Assembly: GCF_902827225.1 (NCBI RefSeq)
Contig: NZ_LR792632.1
Location: 143,030 to 207,029, forward strand
Reading direction: 5' to 3'
Source: Methanocaldococcus lauensis
GTDB taxonomy: Archaea > AGJL01 > Methanococci > Methanococcales > Methanocaldococcaceae
DNA: 64,000 bases
A program made the position numbers and the translations under genes. Position 1 is the first letter of the stretch, and each line of letters starts with the position of its first letter. The notes beneath the pieces are model-generated. The model saw only the letters and a list, made by a program, of their open reading frames with translations, was not told the DNA's origin and made no database searches. Shown one piece after another: positions 46,684 through 55,983 of the stretch.

Positions 46684-47317
46684 AATACGTCCCCTCCCTA
46701 TCTTTTAATAAGACATCTGGAGCTTTAACTAAACTTCCAGGGAATAATGCTCTTTTATAAACTCCACATACAAAATTCTTTGGCTTAAACAAATAACCAT
46801 ATATTGGGGAAATTATTTCAATTCCAAAATCTATGGCTTCATCCTCAAATAATTTAACATTTAGAAATCCTTGTTTTATTTCTGATTCAATTTCTTTAAC
46901 ATCTACAATTTTTGTCCATCCAAATCCCCTGCTTTTCAATGCTCCCATTTGAAATTCAACACTTTCCAATATCTCCTTATTTAATCCTTTTTCTTCTGCT
47001 TTTTTGATTGGAATATATACTTTTGCTTTAATTTTATCTCCATTCTTTGGTTTCAAATATTCGGTAAATATTGGCAACTTAGAAGTTTCAAAAACTCTAT
47101 CTCTAACTGAATAAACAAATTCATCAAACTCGTAACTACCTTTCTCAAATATTCCCACTGCAGGAACTTCTACACCAAAATAGTGTTTTATCGCCCCCTC
47201 AATTGTAGATGAGGGTATTAATTCTTGACAAGGCCTATAAACTCCCCCTTTAATTCTCTCACCAATAATAATAGAATCAATTTCGAGATATAATTCAAGA
47301 AGTTTTATTTTATTCAT
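46673..47317 (-). CDS. cas5: Cas5-group RAMP protein (Csm4/Cmr3-like)
   Basis: A 214-residue RAMP. After the first strand LELYLEIDSIIIGE comes YRPCQELIPSSTIEGAIKHY, the RAMP helix region, and the glycine-rich RNA-binding loop MGALKSRGFGW (124-134). In type III complexes this group caps the crRNA 5' tag and contacts Cas10, which fits its place next to the Cas10-like gene. It is shorter than most Csm4 and Cmr3 proteins (about 300). AGGGGAT ribosome site; overlaps the Cas10-like gene by 8 nt. Confidence 0.75.
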   Translation of the reverse strand: MNKIKLLELYLEIDSIIIGERIKGGVYRPCQELIPSSTIEGAIKHYFGVEVPAVGIFEKGSYEFDEFVYSVRDRVFETSKLPIFTEYLKPKNGDKIKAKVYIPIKKAEEKGLNKEILESVEFQMGALKSRGFGWTKIVDVKEIESEIKQGFLNVKLFEDEAIDFGIEIISPIYGYLFKPKNFVCGVYKRALFPGSLVKAPDVLLKDREGTYYDE

Positions 47318-49586
47318 TGGTATCCCCTATGATCCTATATAGATTCAAAATCTTAGAAGGAGCTATATTCTCTGAAAATAATTTATGAACTTCAGGATAT
47401 TTCTTTCTATTATTGAAAATTTCTATTGTTAGGTATATTTCAGAATTCAATGAATTATCTAACTGAACGAGTTTGTATAAGAAAGAACTTGATTCAATAT
47501 CATTGATTACTTTAAGTATCTTATAAACATCATCTTTTGTATATCTCTCAATAAATGCGTTATGTTTTCTTATATTTAGGAAACTTTTTTCTTCTTTTTC
47601 AAAAAATCTCCAATGTTCTCTAATTGGATATTTTATATTTGCAATGCTTAAAGATAGACAAATTGGACAACAATCATCTCCCTTAACATCTGGGAAATAT
47701 TTATTAAAAACTTCTAAATATGTTTCAATAATTTCCTTAGTCAATTTAGGAGAATATTTAAATACTCCCAATTCATTATAATCTGATATTGGCTTTTTAA
47801 TATCATCTCTATCTTCAAATTTTTTCCAAAACTCTTTTAACATTTCTTCATAATCTTTATTAAAGTCAATTTGTGGTGCTAATGGTCTAAATTCATCTAA
47901 AGTCTTCTTTATATAATAATTAGGGTTGTTTATTTTTTCCTTTAAAAGTTTTAATTTATTTTCTTGTGATTCTAATTTTTTAATTTTCTTTTTAAGATTT
48001 TTAAGTTTATTTTTAAGATTTTTAATTTCTTGAGACAATTCGTTTAGTCTATTAGTTACTTCTTCAGTTCTACAACCTTTTTTAACTTTATTAATTAACA
48101 TTTTTTGCTCTTTCTCTTTTTCCTTTAATTCATTTTGTTTTTCCTCAACTTTATCTATTTCCGATTTAATTGAATAATATCTTTTATTTACATCATCAAA
48201 AATTTTTGGATATATCCACTCAATATAATCTTCAAACGCTTTTATTAACCATTCTTCTAATTTTCTTTGGTCTATTGAAAACTTAAACCAACCAACCTTA
48301 ACTCCTTCTTTTTCCCATATTTTTGCATATTCTTCAAATGGATCCCCCATATTTCTAATTTCCCAACATTTATCACATATCCATTCTTTAATATTTTCTT
48401 TTTCTCGTTCTATACCTTTTCTTTGCTGACATATATCACAGATTGGAGGATTTAATTCATTAGGCATATCTGGTAAAAGATATTTCTTATAAATTTTGGC
48501 ATCTATATCATTTGCATTTGATTTTCTCATTTTATGTATTTTTTTATCTAACGTTGATTCAAGCAACTTTAACTTTGATATAATTTCATCCACTTCAATA
48601 TAAAATCCATAATCCAAAAATTTATTAAATATTTCATTTAAATCTTGATTTAATGGTAAAAACAACATAACAAAATCTGATGTAGCAAATAATACTTCAT
48701 CCTTAAAATTATTTGTGAGATGTTCTATAAGTTCTTTTCTTTTTTTTACTAAGTTTATGTCCTGTAATCTAACAAACGAATGAGGAAACTTAATCCAACA
48801 TTTTACTAACCTCCATTCCCATTTAGTTTCAGCATCATTAATTGTATTAACTTTTTTATCTTCATATTCAACTGTCATCGAGCCATCAGATTCTATATTA
48901 AAATTTGTATTTCTTTTTAAAATACGATATATTTTACCAACTAATTCAATATGGGTATAAAGAGAAGTTATATTTCTTAAAATACTTTTATCTTCTGGAG
49001 TTAAAAGAAGATTCTCTTTATATTTGTTTAAAAATTCCTCTCCAGCTATACAATTGTCAATTTCATTAAATACGGTTTTTAAATCATTAATACTCCTAAA
49101 TTTAGCCCAGTATTTTCCAGTTTTTTCCATATTAATATAGAATTTAGTATTCCAAAGTTTATAAATCCCTTTATACTCTTTATCTTTTTTATCTGAATAA
49201 GAATCTCCAAATAAATCATTATATTTAAGTTTTATATTGCTTAATTCTTCGAATTCATTATTATCGCTAATTGCTCTTGAGATAGACGAAGCTATGTGAT
49301 CTGCGAGGATTAATAAAAATACATCATATCTATATTTTTCAGGTATATCATCCCATTCTTTTATATCCTTATATACTTTAATTTCATGGTGATATTGTCC
49401 CCACCATGATGGTGATGATGGCTTAGTAAAAGAATAACCATTATTCTGTAATTCCTGAAAGTTAAAATCAATAAAACAATGGCTTTTCCAAGATTTTCCA
49501 ATAATTTTCTTAATTTCGTCCTTAACTTTATCATCAACAAGCTTTCCAATATCATGCAATTCTGGAATGAATTCTTTGTCTGTCAT
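47310..49586 (-). CDS. cas10: Cas10-like large subunit with HD domain, without a recognisable GGDD cyclase motif
   Basis: A 758-residue protein (from ATG 49586, GGGGGG site). Order: N-terminal HD nuclease domain with ELHDIGK (H11-D12), YHHE (H66-H67) and LADHIASS (D96-H97); a palm-like region with EVLFATSDFVMLFLP (297-311); a zinc finger CDIC (383, 386)...CDKC (404, 407); a ~90-residue coiled coil (about 465-555) inserted in the second palm region; then KGDDCCPIC (635-643) and a helical end. No GGDDF appears, so cyclic-oligoadenylate synthesis is unlikely, while HD DNase activity looks intact. It resembles derived type III systems such as III-C or III-F. First gene of the four-gene cassette. 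Confidence 0.82.
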   Translation of the reverse strand: MTDKEFIPELHDIGKLVDDKVKDEIKKIIGKSWKSHCFIDFNFQELQNNGYSFTKPSSPSWWGQYHHEIKVYKDIKEWDDIPEKYRYDVFLLILADHIASSISRAISDNNEFEELSNIKLKYNDLFGDSYSDKKDKEYKGIYKLWNTKFYINMEKTGKYWAKFRSINDLKTVFNEIDNCIAGEEFLNKYKENLLLTPEDKSILRNITSLYTHIELVGKIYRILKRNTNFNIESDGSMTVEYEDKKVNTINDAETKWEWRLVKCWIKFPHSFVRLQDINLVKKRKELIEHLTNNFKDEVLFATSDFVMLFLPLNQDLNEIFNKFLDYGFYIEVDEIISKLKLLESTLDKKIHKMRKSNANDIDAKIYKKYLLPDMPNELNPPICDICQQRKGIEREKENIKEWICDKCWEIRNMGDPFEEYAKIWEKEGVKVGWFKFSIDQRKLEEWLIKAFEDYIEWIYPKIFDDVNKRYYSIKSEIDKVEEKQNELKEKEKEQKMLINKVKKGCRTEEVTNRLNELSQEIKNLKNKLKNLKKKIKKLESQENKLKLLKEKINNPNYYIKKTLDEFRPLAPQIDFNKDYEEMLKEFWKKFEDRDDIKKPISDYNELGVFKYSPKLTKEIIETYLEVFNKYFPDVKGDDCCPICLSLSIANIKYPIREHWRFFEKEEKSFLNIRKHNAFIERYTKDDVYKILKVINDIESSSFLYKLVQLDNSLNSEIYLTIEIFNNRKKYPEVHKLFSENIAPSKILNLYRIIGDTNE

Positions 49587-49968
49587 ATTCCCCCCACAAG
49601 TACTTAGCAAATGCAGTAAATTCCTATAATATTATTATTTTTTATTTTTATTTATATATCTTTGTATATTTTTTTATTTTTATTTTTTATACCTTAGTTT
49701 TTATCAAATGAGTAAATATATGGATTTAACAATAAAGATGATTCATTGTATATTATTGATACTGAAAGTGTTAGGCATGTTAATAGTTATTCAACCCCTT
49801 AAATTTATTATAAATATGAGTATGCTAAATAACATAACATAATAACAAAGTTACATAATATGATAACTTCAAAATAATAGCAAATATTTAAATCTTTGTT
49901 GAATATTGGAGTGGATAATCCATAACCTAAAATTTTAGTTTTTGATTATAAAACCTTTGGTGACTCAA
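49587..49968. promoter_or_regulatory. 382-nt intergenic region with divergent promoters (Cas10-like cassette / cobQ)
   Basis: No gene or CRISPR repeat is visible. For the minus-strand cassette, GATATATAAAT (complement of about 49650-49662) is a plausible box A some 65 nt before the ATG, within long A/T runs. For cobQ, AAATATTTAAATC near 49883-49895 is a plausible box A about 75 nt before its start. The middle part holds ordinary AT-rich sequence and no palindrome that I could find. No cobalamin riboswitch is seen before cobQ. Confidence 0.4.
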
Positions 49969-51444
49969 ATGGCAAAGTTTATAATGGTAGTTGGAACATC
50001 ATCCAACAGTGGAAAAACTACAATAGCTGCAGGATTGTGTAGGCTTTTAGCAAATAAAGGTTATAAAGTAGCCCCATTTAAATCTCAAAATATGAGTTTA
50101 AATTCAAGAGTAACAAAAGAAGATGGAGAAATTGCAATGGCTCAATATACACAAAGTTTAGCATCCAGAGTAGAACCATCTGTTCATTTTAATCCAATAC
50201 TATTAAAACCAAAAGGAAATTTTATTTCACAGGTTATAGTTCATGGAAAGGTTTATAAAGATATGGATTATAACGAATATAGAAGAAATAAAAATTTCTT
50301 TTTGAAAAAAATTAAAGAAAGTTTGGAAATTCTAAATAAGGAGTATGACTATGTTGTTATGGAAGGTGCAGGAAGTTGCTGTGAAATAAATTTATTAAAG
50401 GATGATATAGCAAATCTAAGAATTGCAGAAATGGTTAATGCTAATGCAATTTTAGTTGCAGACATTGATAGAGGAGGAGTTTTCGCCTCAATCTATGGAA
50501 CTATAAAACTACTCCCAAAAAAATGGAGAAATCTTATTAAAGGTATTATAATAAATAAATTTAGGGGAAATATTGATGTTTTAAAAGATGGAATTGAGAA
50601 GATTGAAGAATTAACGGGAATTCCAGTTTTAGGCGTTATGCCTTATGATGAAAATCTTGTATTACCAGAGGAAGATAGTCAGGCATTACAAAACATAAGA
50701 AGTTTTGGAAATGCTAAGAGTGGAGTTGAAGTTAATGTTGTTAGATTTTCAAAAATATCTAATTTTACTGACTTAGACCCTTTAAGATACGACGCATTAA
50801 TAAAATTTATTGACTTCAAAGATGATATTTCTGGGGATATTTTAATTCTCCCAGGATCAAGAAGTTCAACGAAAGAGGCATATTATTTAAAAGAAAATAA
50901 TTTTGATGAAAAGATTTTAGAATTTTTAAAAGATGGTGGAATAGTTATTGGAATATGTGGAGGCTATCAAGTTTTAGGGAAAAAACTCATTGATAAAGAT
51001 TTTAAAGAGTCAGATATTGGAAGTATCGAAGGTTTAAATATTTTTGACGCTAAAACATACTTTGGAAATGACAAGGTCGTTAAAAACTCTTATGGTTATT
51101 TGGATATAGATGATAAAACATTTAAAGTTTGTGGTTATGAGATTCACGAAGGAATTACATACAGTAAAGAAAAACCATTAATAAAAATCGAAAGAGGTTT
51201 TGGAAACTGTGGTAATGGATTTGATGGCTCAATTAAAAAAATTGGTGATGGTTTAGTTATAGGAACTTACTTCCATGGAATTTTTGAAAATTGTGAATTT
51301 AGAAATTACATTATTAATAAAATTAGAGAGAAAAAAGGTTTAGAGAAAATTGAAGGAGATTTATATAAAGATAGCATAGAAAAAAGTTTAAACTACTTTG
51401 CCAAAGTTTTAGAAAAAAATGTGGATTTATCTCAAATAATTTAG
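49969..51444 (+). CDS. cobQ: Cobyric acid synthase
   Basis: Glutamine-dependent amidotransferase that amidates four carboxylates of adenosylcobyrinate a,c-diamide, in archaeal cobamide synthesis. The 491-residue protein has an N-terminal DRTG-type P-loop domain ([20 protein letters not shown], then [14 protein letters not shown]) and a C-terminal class I glutaminase-like domain with the nucleophile in [11 protein letters not shown] and the His in YFHGIFEN. Start ATG 49969 has a GGTGAC site; upstream frame residues are rejected. Methanogens need this pathway for Mtr corrinoids. Confidence 0.95.
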   Translation: MAKFIMVVGTSSNSGKTTIAAGLCRLLANKGYKVAPFKSQNMSLNSRVTKEDGEIAMAQYTQSLASRVEPSVHFNPILLKPKGNFISQVIVHGKVYKDMDYNEYRRNKNFFLKKIKESLEILNKEYDYVVMEGAGSCCEINLLKDDIANLRIAEMVNANAILVADIDRGGVFASIYGTIKLLPKKWRNLIKGIIINKFRGNIDVLKDGIEKIEELTGIPVLGVMPYDENLVLPEEDSQALQNIRSFGNAKSGVEVNVVRFSKISNFTDLDPLRYDALIKFIDFKDDISGDILILPGSRSSTKEAYYLKENNFDEKILEFLKDGGIVIGICGGYQVLGKKLIDKDFKESDIGSIEGLNIFDAKTYFGNDKVVKNSYGYLDIDDKTFKVCGYEIHEGITYSKEKPLIKIERGFGNCGNGFDGSIKKIGDGLVIGTYFHGIFENCEFRNYIINKIREKKGLEKIEGDLYKDSIEKSLNYFAKVLEKNVDLSQII

Positions 51445-51462
51445 TTTTTTAGAGGGATTAAT

Positions 51463-52467
51463 ATGATCAATTTAAGAGAATTAAAAAAATATGCAAATCC
51501 ATTTTTTTTAACAATAAGAAAGGACAAAATTTTAGTCAATAATAAAAGAATGGCAAGATTATCAAGAACTAAAATGAACAAAATTGAGGAGGATTTTGGA
51601 ATTCCAGTAATTTATTCAAAAACTTATGAATATGTCTCTACAAAAGTTGGGAGATTTATCAATAGGCATAAGATTATATCCCCAAGAGATGTAATTATTG
51701 TTGGGCTTAGTGGAGGTAAAGATAGTTTATTATTATTACATCTTTTAGAAGTTTATAGAAGGAAGTATGGAATAAAGTTAATAGCGGTTACTGTTGATGT
51801 CAATATAGGTGGAGTGAGACCTTGGAAAGAAGATAGTGAGGGGGTTAAATTAATAAAACACCACTGTGAAATGCTAAATATTCCTCATCTATTGTTAAAA
51901 AGTGATTTAGATGTAGTTGAACTCTCAGAAATTTTAACAAAAACTTCTAAAGGGATGGAATTTTCTCCTTGCTTTTCTTGTTCTGTAATTAAAAGGCATT
52001 TATTAGGAAAATTAGCAAAAGAAATCTCTGAAAAAGAAAATATTCCTTACGAGAAAGTTAAAATAGCTTATGGACATAATTTAGATGATAATTCAGATAC
52101 AATTTTAGCAAATATCTTTAAAGGAGAGAGATTAAAGTTTATGAGACCTTTAACAAAATTTAAGAGTAATGTAGTTAATTATAAAGATTTAAAGATTCAG
52201 TTAGAGGAATGTATAATAATTAGACCCATGCTTCCAGTATTGGAGGAGGATATAATAAAGGCTCTTGAGGAGTGTAATATAGAGTATTACAAAGATAAAG
52301 ATATTTGCCCATATAGTAGAGATAGAGGAGATAGCATTAGGAGAAGATGTCACGAGATTTTAGAAAAATTGGAAGAAGAGATTCCAAATATTAGAGAGAT
52401 GGTAGTAAGTTCTGCAATAAAAACAGTTGAATTTTATAGTAAAAATCCTTACAACATTGAGGAATAA
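51463..52467 (+). CDS. TtcA/TtuA-family tRNA thiolation enzyme (PP-loop ATPase)
   Basis: A 334-residue PP-loop protein with SGGKDS (83-88), YGHNLDD and three likely 4Fe-4S ligands: C170 and C173 (PCFSC) and C282 (DICPYS). This is the set found in TtcA-like thiouridine/thiocytidine synthetases. The first ~70 residues have no zinc finger, unlike typical TtuA/Ncs6. It probably thiolates a tRNA base; which one cannot be told. It begins 18 nt after cobQ with AGAGGGAT and may be co-transcribed. Confidence 0.85.
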   Translation: MINLRELKKYANPFFLTIRKDKILVNNKRMARLSRTKMNKIEEDFGIPVIYSKTYEYVSTKVGRFINRHKIISPRDVIIVGLSGGKDSLLLLHLLEVYRRKYGIKLIAVTVDVNIGGVRPWKEDSEGVKLIKHHCEMLNIPHLLLKSDLDVVELSEILTKTSKGMEFSPCFSCSVIKRHLLGKLAKEISEKENIPYEKVKIAYGHNLDDNSDTILANIFKGERLKFMRPLTKFKSNVVNYKDLKIQLEECIIIRPMLPVLEEDIIKALEECNIEYYKDKDICPYSRDRGDSIRRRCHEILEKLEEEIPNIREMVVSSAIKTVEFYSKNPYNIEE

Positions 52468-52480
52468 ATTTAATTATTAA

Positions 52481-53074
52481 TTATTTTTTATTTTTTATTA
52501 TTTCAATCTCGAAATAACAGGCATCATAACCCTGAGCCATACACTTTATTTCATTAACCACAACAGTTTTTTTTAATATGCACTCCATAGCCCCAGCAAG
52601 TAGTCCAGCATCAAAGTGACACATTGGCTCTTTTTCCTCTAAGCCACCACACATTGCACATTCTTTAACTTTAATAATTAATGGTTTTCTACTTTCAATT
52701 TCTAATATTCCTAAATTATTTTTTCTAAAAAATTTTTTTAACTCTCTAAAATTCTTTGGCTCTAAGAATTTACCAAATTCATATCCCATTTCATATAAAG
52801 TTATCTCTGAACCCCTCTCCTTAATCTTTTTCATTAATATATAAATCATAATTCTAAAAATCTCTAATGGAATGTATCCTTTGATCTTTCTATCTGTATA
52901 TTTTTCCTCATCAAATGTCATTTTTTCTCTATTGAATCCTTTTTTTAAATGTTCAACAACCTCACAAACTAATTCATCGTCATTTGGAAATTTATTGCCA
53001 ATATTATCCTCTTTACATAAAATATCTTCAAAAAATTCTCCCAACTCTTTATTAAATTTTAGATGAATCTGCAT
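52481..53074 (-). CDS. V4R-domain protein
   Basis: A 197-residue protein. The C-terminal half matches the V4R (4-vinyl-reductase) domain: KECAMCGGLEEKEPMCHFDA, AGAMECILKKTVVVNEIKC and the closing GYDACYFEIE. Such domains bind small hydrophobic or metal ligands and often serve in regulators or in methanogen proteins of unknown role. The N-terminal half is helical and unrecognised. The six Cys and one His in the V4R part could bind a metal. Start ATG 53074 follows GAGGTGAT. Confidence 0.82.
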   Translation of the reverse strand: MQIHLKFNKELGEFFEDILCKEDNIGNKFPNDDELVCEVVEHLKKGFNREKMTFDEEKYTDRKIKGYIPLEIFRIMIYILMKKIKERGSEITLYEMGYEFGKFLEPKNFRELKKFFRKNNLGILEIESRKPLIIKVKECAMCGGLEEKEPMCHFDAGLLAGAMECILKKTVVVNEIKCMAQGYDACYFEIEIIKNKK

Positions 53075-53219
53075 AAATATCACCTCATAAACTATAAAAA
53101 TTAAAGTAAATTATATTTTTATTTTAAAGATAATAATCTTTGTCATCCTATTTTCGTATAAAATAGTCAAAAAATTTACGAATTTTGAAAAAATTTAGAA
53201 AAATTTTAAAAGAGATAAT

Positions 53220-53594
53220 CTATTTTTTAATTAGTTTATCTTTATATTTAAATAAATCAAAAATACTTAAAGTTCCTACGAGTTCCTCTTTATCATTAAT
53301 AACAGGATAAGCAATTATTTCATTATTAACCATTTCATCTATCAATTCATTAGTTAATTCATCATTTTCATTTAAAATTTTTATTTCATCAATTAATAAC
53401 ATCAAATCTTCAATTTTTGAATGCTTACATCCTGCAAGTAGATCCAGGGCAGTAATCCATCCAACTAATTTACCATCTTCTACAACTGGTGCATAATATT
53501 TTCCTTCTTTATATAATAATTGAACAACCTCTCCACCAATATCATTTGGAGAAACAACTATTGGATTTTTGTTCATAACATCTTTAATTTTCAT
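53220..53594 (-). CDS. Two-CBS-domain protein
   Basis: A 124-residue stand-alone Bateman module made of two CBS domains: IKDVMNKNPIVVSPNDIGGE to VGWITALDLL, and ILNENDELTNEL to LVGTLSIFDLF. Such modules bind adenosine nucleotides and often regulate partners. No partner domain is fused. Start ATG 53594 is fixed by GGAGGT; the longer frame from 53609 begins inside that site. It is divergent from the hdrC operon, sharing the intergenic region with the tandem repeats at 53650-53696. Confidence 0.9.
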   Translation of the reverse strand: MKIKDVMNKNPIVVSPNDIGGEVVQLLYKEGKYYAPVVEDGKLVGWITALDLLAGCKHSKIEDLMLLIDEIKILNENDELTNELIDEMVNNEIIAYPVINDKEELVGTLSIFDLFKYKDKLIKK

Positions 53595-53649
53595 ATTTTC
53601 AACCTCCATATAATAAACAATAATAATTCTAATAAGTTCTAATTTATAA

Positions 53650-53696
53650 ATAAATATTATAAAAGAATAACAAAATATAAATATTATAAAAGAATA
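53650..53696. repeat. Tandem 20-bp direct repeat in the hdrC/CBS intergenic region
   Basis: ATAAATATTATAAAAGAATA occurs exactly at 53650-53669 and again at 53677-53696 (27-bp period), in the 135-nt gap between the divergent CBS and hdrC genes. The sequence includes a TATA-like AATATTATAAA. It may be a duplicated box A or a two-site operator for the redox island. Confidence 0.7.
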
Positions 53697-53729
53697 GAAT
53701 AAGTTAAAGATATGTTGTGGTGAATTAAA

Positions 53730-54317
53730 ATGGTCTTAAAAACTAATGAAATATTTGATAATAACTTTATAAATGAAATAATAAATACAGGTAAAGACAT
53801 TTTAGATGAAAATCATGTTGCTTCTTTTAAAGCATGCTATCAATGTGGAACTTGTACTGGTAGTTGTCCTAGTGGTAGAATAACAGCATTTAGAACAAGA
53901 AAATTAATAAGATATGCTCAATGTGGTATGAGAAAATTTGCTGTGGAAAGTGAAGATTTATGGATGTGCACTACATGTTATGAATGCTACGAAAGATGTC
54001 CAAGAGAAGTAAAAATAACTGATATTATTAAAATCATTAGAAATATTGCTGCAAGAGAAGGCAGAATGGCTGAACCTCATAAAAAAACTGCTCTATATGT
54101 ATTTAAAACTGGGCATGCAGTTCCAATAAATGATAAAATAAAAGAAGCAAGAAAATCTATTGGTTTACCTGAAATTCCTCCAACAACACATAAATATCCA
54201 GAAGTATTAGAGATTATAAGAGGTATTATGATTGATTTAAAATTTTGTGATATGGTAGGTATCTGCACAGAGACTATGGAATTAAAACCAATACAATGGA
54301 AAGATATGTCAGAATAA
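53730..54317 (+). CDS. hdrC: Heterodisulfide reductase subunit C
   Basis: A 195-residue iron-sulfur protein that with HdrB reduces the CoM-S-S-CoB heterodisulfide. It has two 4Fe-4S motifs, [15 protein letters not shown] and [20 protein letters not shown] site before the ATG. hdrB follows after 20 nt. hdrA, which bears the flavin, is not adjacent, the usual arrangement in these organisms. It heads a long plus-strand set of redox genes. Confidence 0.95.
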   Translation: MVLKTNEIFDNNFINEIINTGKDILDENHVASFKACYQCGTCTGSCPSGRITAFRTRKLIRYAQCGMRKFAVESEDLWMCTTCYECYERCPREVKITDIIKIIRNIAAREGRMAEPHKKTALYVFKTGHAVPINDKIKEARKSIGLPEIPPTTHKYPEVLEIIRGIMIDLKFCDMVGICTETMELKPIQWKDMSE

Positions 54318-54337
54318 ATATAATTAGGTGAAGTATT

Positions 54338-55216
54338 ATGGAATTTGTTTTTTTCTTAGGATGTATTGCTCCTAATAGATACCCAGGAATTGAAAAAGCA
54401 ACATACATTGCATTAGAAAAATTGGGAATAAAATTACATCCCTTTGAAAAAGCATCCTGTTGTCCTGCTCCAGGGGTATTTGGTTCTTTCGATTTAAAGA
54501 CATGGCTTACACTTGCCGCGAGAAACTTGTGCGTTGCCGAAGAAATGGGATTAGATATATTAACAATATGTAATGGGTGCTATGGTTCTTTATTTGAAGC
54601 AAATCATATTCTTAAAGATAATGAAAAAGCTCGAAAGTTTGTTAATGAAATTTTATCAAAATATGGATTAGAATATAAAGGGACCGTTAAAGTTAGACAT
54701 TTACCTGAAGTATTATATTTTGATTTAGGGGTAGATGCAATAAGAGAAAAGGTAAAAAAACCTTTAAATATAAATGTTGCAGTTCATTATGGTTGTCATT
54801 ACTTAAAACCAACTGATATAAAAAAGTTAGAAAGCTCTGAAAGGCCTAAATCTTTTGATGAACTTGTTGAAGCACTCGGAGCTAAATCAATAAATTATAA
54901 AGATAAAAATATGTGTTGTGGAGCAGGAGGAGGTGTTAGAGCAAGAAATCTTGATGTTGCTTTAAAAATGACTGAAATGAAATTAAAAAATATAAAAGAA
55001 GCAGGTGCAGATTGTATTACTGATGTTTGTCCATTCTGTCACTTGCAGTTTGATAGAGGACAAGTAGAAATAAAAGAAAAGTTTGGTAAGGAATACAATG
55101 TTCCAGTAATACACTATTCTCAACTGTTAGGATTATCTATGGGTATGTCACCAAAAGATGTTGCTTTGGATTTACATTTTGTCTCAACTGACAAACTCAT
55201 CGAAAAGCTTAAATAG
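54338..55216 (+). CDS. hdrB: Heterodisulfide reductase subunit B
   Basis: Catalytic subunit with two CCG domains that hold the noncubane 4Fe-4S clusters where CoM-S-S-CoB is split. Both domains are complete: FLGC, SCCPAPG and CNGCYGS in the first; [17 protein letters not shown] and VCPFCHL in the second. The length of 292 residues is standard. It is coupled to hdrC by a short gap with a GGTGAAG site. Confidence 0.96.
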   Translation: MEFVFFLGCIAPNRYPGIEKATYIALEKLGIKLHPFEKASCCPAPGVFGSFDLKTWLTLAARNLCVAEEMGLDILTICNGCYGSLFEANHILKDNEKARKFVNEILSKYGLEYKGTVKVRHLPEVLYFDLGVDAIREKVKKPLNINVAVHYGCHYLKPTDIKKLESSERPKSFDELVEALGAKSINYKDKNMCCGAGGGVRARNLDVALKMTEMKLKNIKEAGADCITDVCPFCHLQFDRGQVEIKEKFGKEYNVPVIHYSQLLGLSMGMSPKDVALDLHFVSTDKLIEKLK

Positions 55217-55277
55217 ATGTAAGAATATAAAATTATATGTCTAAAGTTAAAAAACAATTGATTTTTTGGGTGTTATT

Positions 55278-55604
55278 ATGAAAAATGAAGTTTTCTATGG
55301 GGAGGGAATGAAAGTTGTCAAAGAAAAATATCCTGATTTGTATGAGGTAATAGTTAAATTAAACGATGTAGCATACACTGGAAAAGTTTTAGATTACAAA
55401 ACGCAAAAATTAATTGCTATAGCAATTGTTGCTGCAAAATGTGATGAAATTGCCACAAAAAAACAGATGATAAGTGGAATTAAAGAATTAGGTATTACAA
55501 AAGAAGAAATTATAGATGCTTTAAAAGTTGTATTATTAACAAGTGGTATGCCAGCATTTACAAAGGCTATGAGAATTTTAAATGAAATTGAAAAAGAATT
55601 ATAA
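55278..55604 (+). CDS. Carboxymuconolactone decarboxylase/AhpD-like protein
   Basis: A 108-residue all-helical protein of the CMD/AhpD family: DLYEVIVKLNDVAYTGKVLD, KTQKLIAIAIVAAKCDEIAT, GITKEEIIDALKV. AhpD enzymes use a CxxC plus His to reduce peroxiredoxins; here the site reads KCDEIATKK, with one Cys and no CxxC or His, so the redox function is absent or different. It lies between hdrB and superoxide reductase. GGGTG precedes ATG 55278. Confidence 0.85.
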   Translation: MKNEVFYGEGMKVVKEKYPDLYEVIVKLNDVAYTGKVLDYKTQKLIAIAIVAAKCDEIATKKQMISGIKELGITKEEIIDALKVVLLTSGMPAFTKAMRILNEIEKEL

Positions 55605-55632
55605 AATATTAATAATGTGGGGGAGGGACATT

Positions 55633-55983
55633 ATGAACTATTTTTGCAGAATAAATAGGATAAAAGAGGGCAACGATTTTGAAAAAAAGCACACTCCTTT
55701 TATTGAATGTCCAGACATTGTTAAAAGTGAAGAGTATTTTGAAGTTAAAATTTCTCCTGGAATTCCTCATCCTATGGAAGATAGTCATTTTATTCAATGG
55801 ATTGAGTTATTTATGGGAGATATTTATTTAGCGAGGGTAGATTTTACACAATTTATGAAGCCAGAGGTAAAGTTAATGGTAAAAGCTCCTTCAGAAGGTC
55901 ATGAAAAATTTACCTTAAAGGCTTTGATGAGATGTAACTTACATGGAGTGTGGGAATATATAAAAGAGATTAAATTAGAATAA
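55633..55983 (+). CDS. sor: Superoxide reductase (neelaredoxin)
   Basis: A 116-residue mononuclear iron enzyme that reduces superoxide to peroxide without making O2. The active-site set is present: EKKHTP (Glu17 and His20) near the N-terminus, histidines in PGIPHPMEDSHFIQW, and the Cys/His pair in MRCNLHGVWE. The N-terminal rubredoxin-like domain of desulfoferrodoxin is absent, making it neelaredoxin type. Start ATG 55633 follows GGGGGAGGGAC; the longer frame overlaps the previous gene. A rubredoxin gene follows, a likely electron donor. Confidence 0.94.
   Translation: MNYFCRINRIKEGNDFEKKHTPFIECPDIVKSEEYFEVKISPGIPHPMEDSHFIQWIELFMGDIYLARVDFTQFMKPEVKLMVKAPSEGHEKFTLKALMRCNLHGVWEYIKEIKLE

Noticed and set aside
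47667-47690. KGDD sequence in the Cas10-like protein as a genuine GGDD cyclase motif
   Set aside because: It runs into a CCPIC cysteine set, lacks the first glycine, and is not in an obvious hydrophobic beta-hairpin; kept only as a point to check by modelling.
49361-49555. Short minus-strand frame within the Cas10-like gene with a run of His residues
   Set aside because: Another reading frame of the HD-domain coding sequence; the His run comes from a GGT/GAT repeat, not a real motif.
49587-49968. CRISPR leader or array upstream of the Cas10-like gene
   Set aside because: No repeated unit of 24-37 nt and no GAAAT-type tail found; only AT-rich promoter-like sequence.
49800-49968. Cobalamin riboswitch before cobQ
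   Set aside because: No conserved B12-box or GC-rich fold is seen; such riboswitches are not expected in these archaea.
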